This document shows positions 52,301-62,819 of a stretch of DNA of 64,000 bases, piece by piece. Each line of letters opens with the position of its first letter. Positions within the stretch are counted from its first letter, which is position 1. The notes beneath the pieces are model-generated. The model made no database searches. It was not told where the DNA came from and saw nothing but the letters and a program-made list of their open reading frames with translations. Position numbers and translations under genes: made by a program. The DNA comes from Cercis canadensis (Eukaryota > Streptophyta > Magnoliopsida > Fabales > Fabaceae), in the NCBI GenBank assembly GCA_003255065.1, contig QAOA01002596.1:986786-1050785 (forward strand), written 5' to 3'.

Positions 52301-53367
52301 AAAATAAAAGCACATCTACCCAAATACCCCACCAACACTGCATACCATTTTTCGGAAGCACTGGCATCTGATACCCTGAAACAATGAATTAGATAACAGA
52401 TGAGTCGATAGCTTTTATCAGTCCAGAGCATGCAAATATGGGGACAATCTTCTGTAACCATTCCATGCACAGAATGCTCTCTCAGAAAGCATTCCAGACT
52501 TCCAACTAGCGCTTTTAAGACATATTCCGTATACCAAAAAAAAAGAATAACGTAATCTTTTGACATAACAATGATAGATTTTTGATTCACTAATGTAAAA
52601 CATTATCCTCTTCAACGTGATCGGGGTCACCTTTGAGCACAGCAAGCAATTATAATTCACATTACAACCCATTGTTTTTACGAGTGCGTAACAAATTAAC
52701 AATAAAACTTCGCATACCTCAACCATGGCCGCACTTCCTCCACCAAATCAAGCACCCTCCTAAAGTGCCCACCCTCCTTACTCTGGCCCATTGCTGCACA
52801 CTTCACCAGCGTCACAACAATCTCCACAACCATCAAAGCAAAATCATTGTCATCCCCACCGCCCCTATCCACTTCTGGTAGGAACTTATTCTTCAATTTC
52901 ACTGATTTCGAGGAGCCAAAATTAATCAATCGTACTCTCTCCAAAACCCTCAAACCCTCGAGTTCGGCATCCTCGAACCGCTCACACTTGACCAAACAAT
53001 GCATCATTCGAACCCTCTCAAGGTCAACTAAATAGGGTTTGCACACCAATTGCGGTGCCACCATATCCAAACAATCCAAGGCCAGTCTATAAATCTGAAA
53101 CAATTCCAGAACCAAGCCTTCGCTGCCACCCGATTTCCAAACCTCAGGGATGCGTTTTGGGAGAATAGAGAAGCTGCGATTTAGAAACGGAAGGAACTTC
53201 TTCGCAAGAGATCGAATTGAGGTTTGAGCTTCATTGTTCTTCGCCTTTTTCTTGGTTTTGTTGAGATCTGCAAATGGGCTCAAGTAATCCGAGACTGAGG
53301 AATAAATGCCTCCGGAATCGGAGGCTTCGAGCTTGGAGATGAGATTAGATTCAGTGAAGGAGGCCAT
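37321..53367 (-). CDS. ESP: Separase (ESP), C50 cysteine protease
   Basis: 28 exons on the minus strand: 53367-52718, 52375-52198, 52121-52029, 51585-51451, 51357-50879, 50428-50320, 50171-50046, 49262-49002, 48912-48799, 48681-48460, 48360-48250, 48077-47934, 47835-47470, 47388-47299, 46736-46509, 46406-46283, 46184-45390, 44011-43774, 43362-43260, 42377-42318, 42143-41946, 40298-40243, 40149-39920, 39816-39573, 39328-38923, 38411-38172, 38027-37940 and 37841-37321. Every junction is in phase and gives 2202 residues, close to the roughly 2180 of Arabidopsis ESP. Most of the protein is a helical-repeat scaffold. The C-terminal protease domain has the conserved [20 protein letters not shown] block, catalytic His about 2027 ([10 protein letters not shown]) and catalytic Cys about 2053 ([10 protein letters not shown]). 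Separase cleaves the cohesin kleisin at anaphase and is needed for meiosis and embryo and pollen development. I start at [14 protein letters not shown]; an ATG at 53478 would add 37 residues of unlikely sequence. Confidence 0.93.
41576..41753. mobile_element. MITE in separase intron 21
   Basis: About 48-bp inverted repeats are visible. The left arm reads TAATTATTTTATACCACAAG and GTGATATC; the right arm is its imperfect complement ending AAATAATTGACT. The roughly 80-bp interior is non-coding, and the whole is about 178 bp. It lies in the 1.6-kb intron between exons 21 and 22, near an N-containing poly(A) run (N at 40869). Confidence 0.68.
44773..45312. mobile_element. hAT-like non-autonomous element in separase intron 17
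   Basis: About 540 bp. The left end reads TAGAGTTAGGCCTGGCGAAG and the right end is the partial complement GAGCC...TTTTGACACCTCTA, resembling the TAGRGNTG ends of plant hAT MITEs. Imperfect 8-bp flanks (ACAGTCTC and GCGGTCTC) suggest a decayed target duplication. The right third is GC-richer than the surrounding intron. No transposase is seen. Confidence 0.5.
49490..49730. repeat. Repeat-like segment in separase intron 7
   Basis: TAGTTCTTTGACATGGTACC with AGAGCTAGG lies near 49500, and a related segment TTGGTTGAGTGGTTCTTTGA lies near 49693. GTTTAGAATTCGATCCTCAC near 49540 resembles a tRNA box B. This looks like a decayed tRNA-related dispersed repeat; its borders are unclear. Confidence 0.3.
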
Positions 53368-54464
53368 AATGTAGCAGAAGCAGAGAGAGTGAAGCACTTG
53401 GAGTTGAATCGATGATGTATACTGTACTATGGAGGAAAGGAAAGAGCGTAACTTGAAGGCGCGAATAGACACCGCCACGGGGTTTTATTTCAAATTTTCC
53501 AAATCAGGCGGTGCTGTAACGTTCTAATTAATTTTATTTTAGGACTATTTTTTTATAATTAATATAAGGACTTTTTTGTTTATAAAAAAAAATAATACAT
53601 ACTAAATAATAATTACCTCGAGTTGATTTTTAAATTACATAATTTTTTTCAAAATATTTAATATTTATATATATTTAAGTATTTGAATATCATAGATGTA
53701 GATAACACATAAAATTTACACATACATAAGATAAACTCATGAATATATAGATTTGATTCATCTTATATAACTCTCCTTTAAATTATTTTACCATTAGGTA
53801 AATATATTATTGACCACTTGGTATCTACTCTTCTTGTAATCCAAATACAATATAAATGAATTTCTAATGTAAATACCCTATTTATGAGAAATAAAATAAC
53901 ATTTAAATTACTCATGTTTTGACACAACTTGACATGAGTGTCAACCTCTTTGTTCTTCAATGTTTTTATACTGATTTCTTATAAAAAGGTTAATGCAGAA
54001 ATGGAGAGAAAAATAATTAGTGTGGGAGAGAAAATGAGAGTTACTACAACAACTTAAGATATATTAACCACAATAAAAATTAAAAAGGTAGAGAGTTAAT
54101 TGTAACATGTAAATATGTAAACTATATATAGTGCTAGTTGCATATTTCTTCTATACTTCCTTCTTGCCTAAAAAATACAGAACCAGAATGCTTCCCTACA
54201 AAATTATTGTTATGTGAAGCAGATAATGGAAATAAAGGTAAAATAATTATTATGTAAATAGTATTTCTCAATTACAAACATATAATCAAATGAGCAGGAT
54301 GAAATTCCCAAACACAAATTTTTCATTCAAGTAGCAATAGAAATACAAATTCTTCCAAATTTGATTATCTTTTCACGAACAACACGATTTATTCATCAAA
54401 CAAGGAAACTAAGTTAACTAACACTCACATTCAGAAGAACAACTAGAAAACCAGAATGCTTCTT
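53368..54464. other. Spacer between separase and the LRR receptor-like gene
   Basis: The first 150 bases are the separase leader and promoter. The rest is AT-rich and holds the 3' flank of the receptor gene, whose 53911-54110 part is repeated downstream of the pseudogene. No other gene is seen. Confidence 0.5.
53911..54110. repeat. Left copy of the tandem-duplication flank
   Basis: Matches 57735-57936 with high identity (shared stretches include TTCTTCAATGTTTTTATACT and GAGAGTTACTACAACAACTT). It sets one border of the roughly 3.8-kb unit that duplicated the receptor gene. The first unit carries about 310 bases (54111-54424) that are absent from the second. Confidence 0.8.
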
Positions 54465-57119
54465 TCACGTGGCTATTTCCTGCCTTTGGAAATTCCTTCG
54501 CAATCTGGCCTCTCCAACTGCTACCATGACATAAATCTTGTCGAAGATGGTGTCCAGGAAACGGAAATAGGCATGCCTCCAAGAAGTACCAAAGAGCAGA
54601 GAAGCCCAGAACCCCCAAAACCCAGCAATGAATCCTAGTGCTATGCTTACGAAGAACGAAGGCGTTCTTAACCAATCCGTGTCTTCTTCTTGAATGTTCT
54701 CTTTTTCCCTTACTTGGTTGTCATTGCAATGTGGATCCTCGTATGATTCATTTCTTGAGCATTTCTTTTCAAGTGGCATGCCACAGAGGTAGCTATTCCC
54801 TAGGTAGGATTCTGAGGAAAATGTCAGGAACTGATTTGCATTTGGTATGGGGCCTGACAAGTTGTTATTTGACACATTAATGACTGAAAGGTAAGTTAAA
54901 TCAACCATGCTATTTGGAATGCTGCAGGACAGATGATTGTTTGACAAATCAAGAATTTCCAAGGAACTCAATGCACCAATAGCATGAGGAATGGTTCCAC
55001 TTATTCTATTGTTCGATATATTCAAGGCCACTAATTCGGTTAGGCTAGTAATTTCTTCCGGTAGTGGTCCTGATAAACAGTTGGAAGATAGGTCAATTGA
55101 TTTCAGAAAACGAAACTGATCTTGAGTGTATGCTGTGTAAGGATTATAAATCAAAGAGTGCTCTGAATCCAACCCTGCCATGGTAAGGAAATTGTCAATG
55201 CAGCTTGGAATTGTTCCGGAAAATTTATTCCTGGAAAGGTCTAAAAGCACCACGTACTTCAAATTGCACAGCTCGAAAGGAAGCCTTCCATTAAATTCAT
55301 TACCCCTTAAAAGCAAAATCATCAGATTATTGAGAGTCTTCCCAATCAACATTATTATGCTCCCAGAAAACCGGTTATCTGTCAAATCCAAAACAAACAA
55401 GTCTCTGCAATTTCTTAAGGAAGATGGCAGTTCTCCATGTAGATCATTGAAGTCCAGACGCAACGCCCTAAGATGACTTAGATATCCAATTGAATTGGGT
55501 ATGGTTCCTGACAATGCATTCTCTGCTAAATTTATAGTTGTCAAGCTTGTCCCATTTTCCCAACAATCTGGAACTGGCCCTGATAAGTTATTCCTGGACA
55601 AATCTAAATAACTCAGAGGAGAATTCCGTTTACTCATTATGTGACATAATGAGGAAACAGGTCCAGAAAAATCGTTACCAGCAAGAGCTAAAGTCACCAT
55701 TTTGGTGGGAAAATGAGGCATTATCCCGTAAAAATAATTGTCACTCAAATTCAGTGTTGAAAGTTCATAGAGATGTGATAAATCTGGAACTTTCCCCCAT
55801 AGTTTATTGTTTGAAAGACTCAATTTTTCCACCTTGAGTGAAATGTTCCAAAACCAGTCTGGCACCCTATCAGAAATATTTGCATTGGAGATATCAATGG
55901 ATGAGAAATTCTTCTGGGTATGAATCCATCTCGGGAAGGTTTTCCCAACATTAATAGATGCCAAGCCAATGACATCAAGTTGGAAAGCAGGAATCCAGTT
56001 TGAGCTCACATTCAAAGTAATGTTATTTAAGGATAAATCTAGTATCTGCAGTCTACTGAAATTCTGCAAATGAACTTCAGTTATAGCACCTTCCAGATTA
56101 TTAAAAGCAACATTGAGAGCAATCAATCCTGAAAGTTGAGCAAGACTGTTCTCTATGGATCCACTCAATTGATTGTCTGAAAGATGCAAATGTCTCAAGG
56201 AAGAGTGTCCAAGGTTGCTTTGCTGATCAATAGACCACACTGCTGGTATTGGACCTGTCAGAAAGTTCTTTGATAGATCAAGGAAAGCAAGAGAGGTCAT
56301 CTTCCTAAAATCATTTGGAATCCCGCCATTTAACTGATTCCAACGCAGATTGAGATAAGCAAGACTATGACCAAGATCAAATAGCCATTTAGGGATTTCA
56401 GAATTGAGATAGTTGTAGGATAGATCAAGAGCTTCAAGAGATGTGAAGTTGAGATAAGGTAGAGATAGAGGGAGGGTCTGAAGCTGACAGGCATGTAAAT
56501 ACAACTCTTCAAGAGAAGGAAGCATATTAATTGCATCAAGCCAGTTCTTTGAATTGCTAAGAGCAACCCCAGAAAGATCAAGAACTTTTAGTGCAGAGAG
56601 ATGATAAAGCCAATTAAGGTTGTTTACCCTTAGACAATTACCACTCAAATCAAGGTACTGTAATCTTGTGATGTTTCCAAGATTGTCAGGAAGAGTTCCC
56701 TTGAAGTTGGCATTTGATAGGTTGAGATACTCCAAGTTATGCAGAGAACCAATGAATTCAGGAACTTTAATTTGATCAAAATTATTGCCACTCAAGTCTA
56801 GATAGCTTAGAAAAGGCAAGTCAACCAGTGAATCACTTAGCTTACCTTGCAAGACAAAAGATGCATCTGTGCTATGAAGATCAAGGGTGACAATATGACC
56901 TGTTCTGTTGTTGCAGCCAACCCCTTTCCAGTTGCAGCAATTATCTTCAACTGGCCATGAAAGGAAATGGCTTGTAGCACTGTTGAAGCCTTCTTTGAAC
57001 TTGAGAAGTGCTACTTGTTCACTCTGCATGCATTGAACTGCATCACCCGAAGCAAGTCTCCAATAATGGAAGACAAGAAAAATAACTAAAAAATTGAGAA
57101 ATTTAGTTCCTGCAATCAT
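54465..57119 (-). CDS. LRR receptor-like protein (RLP, no kinase)
   Basis: An intronless gene of 884 residues. A signal peptide (about 1-25, MIAGTKFLNFLVIFLVFHYW) precedes an LRR N-terminal cap with paired Cys and Trp (CMQSEQVALLKFKEGF; DNCCNWKGVGC). About 25-28 plant-type extracellular LRRs follow, with repeated LDLSxNxLSGxIP patterns. A short island-like break (about YNPYTAYTQDQF) precedes the last repeats. An acidic juxtamembrane stretch leads to one membrane helix (about 822-844, GFIAGFWGFWASLLF) and a tail of about 40 residues without a kinase. This is the architecture of the EIX2/Cf-like RLP class, which senses apoplastic ligands and signals through SOBIR1 and BAK1. The membrane helix has the GxxxG-like pattern (GFIAGFWGF) linked to SOBIR1 pairing. 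The ligand is unknown. A broken tandem copy follows. Confidence 0.93.
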   Translation of the reverse strand: MIAGTKFLNFLVIFLVFHYWRLASGDAVQCMQSEQVALLKFKEGFNSATSHFLSWPVEDNCCNWKGVGCNNRTGHIVTLDLHSTDASFVLQGKLSDSLVDLPFLSYLDLSGNNFDQIKVPEFIGSLHNLEYLNLSNANFKGTLPDNLGNITRLQYLDLSGNCLRVNNLNWLYHLSALKVLDLSGVALSNSKNWLDAINMLPSLEELYLHACQLQTLPLSLPYLNFTSLEALDLSYNYLNSEIPKWLFDLGHSLAYLNLRWNQLNGGIPNDFRKMTSLAFLDLSKNFLTGPIPAVWSIDQQSNLGHSSLRHLHLSDNQLSGSIENSLAQLSGLIALNVAFNNLEGAITEVHLQNFSRLQILDLSLNNITLNVSSNWIPAFQLDVIGLASINVGKTFPRWIHTQKNFSSIDISNANISDRVPDWFWNISLKVEKLSLSNNKLWGKVPDLSHLYELSTLNLSDNYFYGIMPHFPTKMVTLALAGNDFSGPVSSLCHIMSKRNSPLSYLDLSRNNLSGPVPDCWENGTSLTTINLAENALSGTIPNSIGYLSHLRALRLDFNDLHGELPSSLRNCRDLFVLDLTDNRFSGSIIMLIGKTLNNLMILLLRGNEFNGRLPFELCNLKYVVLLDLSRNKFSGTIPSCIDNFLTMAGLDSEHSLIYNPYTAYTQDQFRFLKSIDLSSNCLSGPLPEEITSLTELVALNISNNRISGTIPHAIGALSSLEILDLSNNHLSCSIPNSMVDLTYLSVINVSNNNLSGPIPNANQFLTFSSESYLGNSYLCGMPLEKKCSRNESYEDPHCNDNQVREKENIQEEDTDWLRTPSFFVSIALGFIAGFWGFWASLLFGTSWRHAYFRFLDTIFDKIYVMVAVGEARLRRNFQRQEIAT

Positions 57120-57947
57120 GTTGTTAACTGCTGCCAGGCTCAGAATGAAAGAAAAGATTTCAGAATGCTCCTGAATAAAAGAGGAAAAAAGAACATGGCT
57201 GCATTATTTTGTGATAGTTCATGATTGTGGAGAGACTGCATGGTGGACTTGACTTCGTAGTCTGAAGGTAGTTTTCCCGGAAACTTCATTCCGACAGTGA
57301 CGTGTTCTTATTTTTAATTTCTATTTAATCAATAATTCTCTATTCGTTTTAGAATGGAGGATTGAACCAAATGTTGTATAGTATAATTTGATCTTTGGCT
57401 ATATTAATATATATTATACATTAGAGTATATTCACACTCAAAAGAGAAAAAATAGAGGGTATCTGCTTTTGCATTTTGGCCATATTAATATATATTATAC
57501 ATCAGAGATACATTAGAGAGTAATGTGTCTTGTTTGAATAAGTTAGAAGGTTTAAAGATATAATGTATTTGTAATAAATTAAATCATTTATATATATAGT
57601 TTGAGAAAATAGTTGTTTAGGTCAAGAAGTTTGAAAAAAAGACTTATTAGTGCTAATACAAAAAAAAATTTGGTGTGTTCCTTCAGAACTATAAATGATA
57701 ATAGTGTCTTACTAAAGGTGGATGTTTTGACAATGGTTACTCATGTTTTGACCCAATTTGATATGGGCGTCAACCTCTTTTTTCTTCAATGTTTTTATAC
57801 TGATTCCTTATACAAAAAGTCGATGCAGAAATGGAGAGAAAAAAAAATTAGTGTGGCAGAGAAAATGAGAGTTACTACAACAACTTAAGATATATTAACT
57901 ACAAGAAAAATTAAAAGGTAAAGAGTTAATTGTAACACTTCCATTCA
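57120..57947. other. RLP upstream region and start of the second duplication unit
   Basis: Holds the promoter of the receptor gene, two near-identical stretches containing TTAATATATATTATACAT near 57405 and 57484, and (57735-57936) the repeated 3' flank that begins the second duplication unit. No gene is seen. Confidence 0.5.
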
Positions 57948-58603
57948 GAAGAACAACCAGAAAACCAGAATGGTTCTTTCACTGGGCTATTTCCTGGCTT
58001 TAGAACTTCCTTCGCAGTCTGGCCACTCCAACTGCTACCATGACAGAAATCTTGTCGGAGATGGTGTCCAGGAAACGGAAATAGGCTTGCCTCCAAGAAG
58101 TACTAAAGAGCAGAGAACCCCAGAACCCCCAAAAACCTGCAATGAATCCTAGTGCTATGCTTATGATGAACCAAGGCATTCTTAACCAATCTGTGTCTTC
58201 ATCTTGAATGTCCTCTTTTTCCCCTACTTGGTTGTCATTGTAATGTGGATCCTCATATGATTCATTTCTTGAGCATTTCTTTTCAAGTGGCAAGCCGCAG
58301 AGATGATGATTCAAATGATTCTAACAGTGTTCCAATTTGTATGGGGCCAGACAAGTTGTTATAAGACACATTAAGTACTGCAAGGAAAGGTAAATTAACC
58401 ATGCTATTTGGAATGCTGCAGGACAGGTGATTACGTGACAAATCAAGAACTTCCAAGTATTTCAATGCACCAATAGCATGAGGAATGGTTCCGCTTCTTC
58501 CATTGTTTGATATATTCAAGAACCTTAGTTCAGTCAGGTTAGTGTATGCTGTGTAAGGATTATAAATCCAAGAGTGCTCTGCTTCCAACCCTGCCATGGT
58601 AAG

Positions 58604-58765
58604 TGTAATCTGGTGGAAAAGTATATTTCTCATTAATAGGACACTCATATATATACAAAGGCTAATCCCTATGATCATGCTATAATCCCTATAATTATGC
58701 TATATTACCATATTTACATCCTATAACAGCTATCTATACTATTTCCATATTTACATACTATAACA
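58604..58765 (-). repeat. 3' LTR of the copia element
   Basis: A 162-bp terminal repeat paired with 62657-62819, bounded by TG and CA and followed on the outer side by the GTAAG target duplication. Confidence 0.92.
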
Positions 58766-61700
58766 CTCTCCCTCAAGGTGGAGCATAGATGTTAATCATG
58801 TCCATCTTGTTACAAATGTAATCAATACGGGCTCCATTCAAGGCTTTTGTAAAGATGTCTCCCAACTGGTCTTCTATTCTTACATATCCTGTAGTAATGA
58901 GCTTCTCTTCAATCTTTTCACGAACAAAGTGAGAGATCTCGACATGTTTAGTTCGTTCGTGAAACACAGGATTAGAAGCAATGTGAAGAGCAACTTGGTT
59001 GTCACAGCATAGCTTTGCTGGTAGTGAGAGCTTGAAGCCAACTTCTTTCAATAGTTGGTATATCCATACAATCTCACAGACTGAGTTTGCCATAGATATG
59101 TACTCTGATTCTACAGTAGATCGGGAGACTACATTTTGCTTCTTACTCTTCCATGAAACTAGGTTCCCTCCCACAAAGACACAATAGCCAGTAGTAGATC
59201 TTCTATCATCCTTGCACCCTGCATAGTCTGCATCAGAATAGGCCTCAATCATGCCAAAGAAACATTCTACCTTAGTGTGTCCATGATGCCTATAAAATAA
59301 TCCACGTCCTGAAGCTCCTTTCAAGTAACAAATAATTTGTTCTAAGAGCGCCCAATGGTTGACTGTTGGGGAAGACATAAAGCGACTGACAACACTGACC
59401 GAATATGCAATGTCAGGGCGAGTCACTGTAAGATAATTCAACTTCCCCACAAGTCTCCTATACCTCTCAGGATCATGAAATGGTTCATTGTCATCCTTTG
59501 TAGGCTGTATGTTAGGAGTCATTGGGGTACTACATGGCTTAGCCCCTATTTTTCCTGTTTCTTTCAACAAATCAAGAACATACTTCCTTTGGGACAGGAA
59601 GATCTCCTTTTTGTTTCTCATGACTTCAACCCCTAGGAAGTATTTCAAAGGTCCCAAATCTTTTGTTTGAAAGTGAGAGTGCAAGAAAGTCTTGAGACCA
59701 GATATGCCTGAGCTATCGCTTCCAGTAATCATAATGTCATCAACATATACTGTGAGTAGAATGATGTCATCCTGAGAACGCCTGTAAAACATTATGTGAT
59801 CAGACTTTCTTTTCTTCATTCCATATTTCAAAATAACTTGACTAAACCTGCCAAACCACGCTCGAGGGCTCTGTTTCAAACCATACAGCGACTTCTGGAG
59901 CTGACATACTTTCCTATACTTCTTCTGAGCAACAAACCCAGGTGGTTGCTCCATATAGACCTTTTCTTGAAGAGTACCATGAAGAAAATCATTTTTAATA
60001 TCCAATTGGTGCAGATCAATAAACAAATTGATGTAAGTTTGGCAACAGGTGAAAATATATATGAGTAATCAGTACCATAAGTCTGAGCATATCCTTTCGC
60101 AACGAGACGGGCTTTTAGTCGGGCCACAGAACCATCAGGATTGACTTTAACTGTAAATACCCACTTGCACCCAATAGATTTCTTGCCGATAGGTAAATCC
60201 ATTAATATCCAAGTGCCATTATGATCAAGAGCATTTATCTCTTCTATTATGGCATCACGCCACCCAGGATGAGCCAAAGCTTCACGAACTGTTTTAGGAA
60301 TGGATACAGAGTATAGTTTGGCCAAAAAAGAATAAGAAGGAGAAGACAAGTGATCATAGGAAACAATTGAAGCAATAGGATAAGTACACTAACGTTTACC
60401 TTTTCGAAGAGCAATGAAAAGATCAAGAGTAGGAGCACTGGAGTCTGGATCTGGCGACAAAGCAGATGGTAAAGGACATGAATCTGAACCTGCATTCGGA
60501 GGTTGTCGTCTAGTGTAGACATGGACAGTAGGGGGCCGAGTAGACTTTGGAGGAGGTGCATGAGCATCTATAGGTGGGTGAGAACAGGGAACAGTATAAA
60601 CCAACAAATCATCGTCCTCTCCCTGACTATGGGAAGGAGAGAAGAAATAAATGCCTTTTTAGAAGGTGACATCGGGAGAGACAAGGTAGTGATTAAGAGT
60701 GGGAGAGAAATATCGATACCCTTTTTGGAGACGAGAGTAACCAAGGAAGACGCATTTAAGAGACTTAGGGTCTAACTTAGTGACTTGAGGTCGGGTATCA
60801 CAAACAAAGCAAGTACTGCCAAACATGCGGGGTACAATAGGGAACACAAGTTTAGATGGAAAAAAGACAGAATAGGGAATTGCCCCATTGAGAACAAAAG
60901 ATGGCATTTGATTAATTAAAAAACAAGCTGTAGAGATAGCATCCGCCCAAAATGGTTTAGGAACAGTCATTTGGAACAAAAGAGCTCGGACAACCTCAAG
61001 GAGATACCGATTCTTTCTTTCAGCAACCTCATTTTGAGCAGGTGTGTTAACACAGGAGGACTGATGAAGAATGCCATGCTGATGAAGAACAGCAGTAGGA
61101 GCAGGGGATTTCAGGGATTCTTGATACTGAGTGAACTGGGTAAAGTCATTAGCAGAGACCGTAATAGTCTTATCAGACAACGAGGCAACATGTGCAGACC
61201 GCCCTCTCAGATTCTTGTTGAGAAGTTTCTTACATGTGAGTTTTGTATGCCCTAGCTCATGGCAGTAAAAACACTCAACTTCACTTGACTGTTGACTCCG
61301 ACTTTTCATATTCCGGTCACGATGATTCAAACCACCTCGAGAACTACCACGAAAATCCCCACGACTAACAAGAGCACTGTTAGTAGCAATGGGTTGAGAA
61401 GTCTGCAGGTTCTCTGTGCGAAGGACTCCAGCAAAAATTTCCTGCAAAGATGAGATTTCAGAGTTCGAGAGAACTTGAGATTTAACAGCCTCAAACTCTG
61501 GACGGAGGCCTGCTAGGAAACTCATGACTGCCATTTTCTCCTGCTGATTTTGTTAAACTTTGACATCAGGGCTGAATGGTAGAAACATATTGAGTTCTTT
61601 ATAGGTTTTCTTGAACTCCATAAAATAAGCAGTAAGAGGTTTATCCTGTTGTTCTCCCCGATAAAAGTTCTTACATACCTCGTAGATACGAGATATGTTT

Positions 61701-62656
61701 CCTCGTCCAGAGTACAAGAAATCTAGATACTCCATCAACTCCTTCACAAATTCACAGTGATTGATCAGACCAAGTACCTCAGTATCAATAGAATTCCGAA
61801 TCTACAAGAATAGTCTTGCATCATCCCGCAGCCATGCTTTCTGGGTATCATCCGTAGGAGGATCAGATGTGAGATGATCGTCCTTCTCAATGCTCCGTAA
61901 ATATACCCGAATAGTTTTTCTCCAGTCTAAATAGTTGGAGCCTTTGAGTTTATACTCAGTGATTTTTGTCATAACCGAAACTACCTCAGCCATGACTGTG
62001 GATTTATTTTCTGCCATAGATGAAGCAAGACACAAAGCAACCAAGTGAAACCACCCAAACAGCCGAAGCAATACAGAAACAGCGGACCAGCCAAAGCAAA
62101 AAAAAAAAACTCCCAAGGAAATCAATCAAAGATGCAAAATTAAGTGGCTATACCACAAAACTATCACACCGGAGTAATCCAAATATCAAACCAAACCAGA
62201 ATTTCCCAAAACAGAATGAGATTACCAGCTAAAGAAGTCCCAAAACAGAATTTCTAAAAAACAGAATGCCGAAACAGTAGAACAGTGAACAAAAGGGAAG
62301 AGAAATAGTGACCAACCCAAAGGATGTCGCCGGAAATAGGACGAAAGCGCCGGAGATAGACCGGAAAGGGGACGATAACGCCGGCGAGATAAATCAGAGA
62401 GGAAGAAGATGTCACACGCTCCTTCATGCGCCGGCGAGTGGGTCGTTGGGCAAAGGGGCTGAACGGCGCGTGGCTCACACACGTGCTACCTGACGGCTGC
62501 CGGACTCTCTGGGTTGGACGGTCGGCGGCTTCTGAACCCACTGAGGGTGGCGGTGAGACAAAACAAACACCCTTGGTGGGTGCCCTAGACTCACCCTCAT
62601 AAATTCTCACAAACTCTAATAGAAACTTGGACAAATTGTACCAAGCTCTGATACCA

Positions 62657-62819
62657 TGTAATTTGGTGGAAAATATATTTCTCATTGATAGGACACTCAT
62701 ATATATATACAAAGGTTAATTCCTATGATCATGCTATAATCCCTATAATTATGCTATATTACCATATTTACATCCTATAACAGCTATTTATATTATTTCC
62801 ATATTTACATACTATAACA
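62657..62819 (-). repeat. 5' LTR of the copia element
   Basis: A 163-bp terminal repeat paired with 58604-58765. The primer-binding site lies directly inside it, and the GTAAG target duplication lies just outside. Confidence 0.92.

Larger units (their letters stand above)
58604..62819 (-). mobile_element. Ty1/copia LTR retrotransposon, broken, nested in the RLP pseudogene
   Basis: A 4216-bp element on the minus strand. LTRs of about 162 bp begin TGTAAT and end ACTATAACA in plus-strand reading, and GTAAG repeats at 58599-58603 and 62820-62824 are its 5-bp target duplication. Next to the 5' LTR, TGGTATCAGAGC (62645-62656, minus strand) is the primer site for initiator methionine tRNA. A GAGGGAGAG purine tract abuts the 3' LTR. 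Recognisable parts in copia order are gag (about 61259-62031) with a CX2CX4HX4C knuckle, integrase sequence (about 60659-61250), and reverse transcriptase plus RNase H (about 58773-60349) with the YVDD box and the ADYAGCKDDRRSTTGY block. It is broken, with several breaks. The LTRs differ by about six substitutions and two small indels, mainly C/T transitions, implying insertion of the order of one to a few million years ago. Confidence 0.93.

Noticed and set aside
52376-52590. Upstream extension of separase exon 2 in an open frame
   Set aside because: The frame is open, but a tttcag acceptor at 52376 joined to exon 1 gives the in-phase [14 protein letters not shown]; the extension lacks a matching splice signal.
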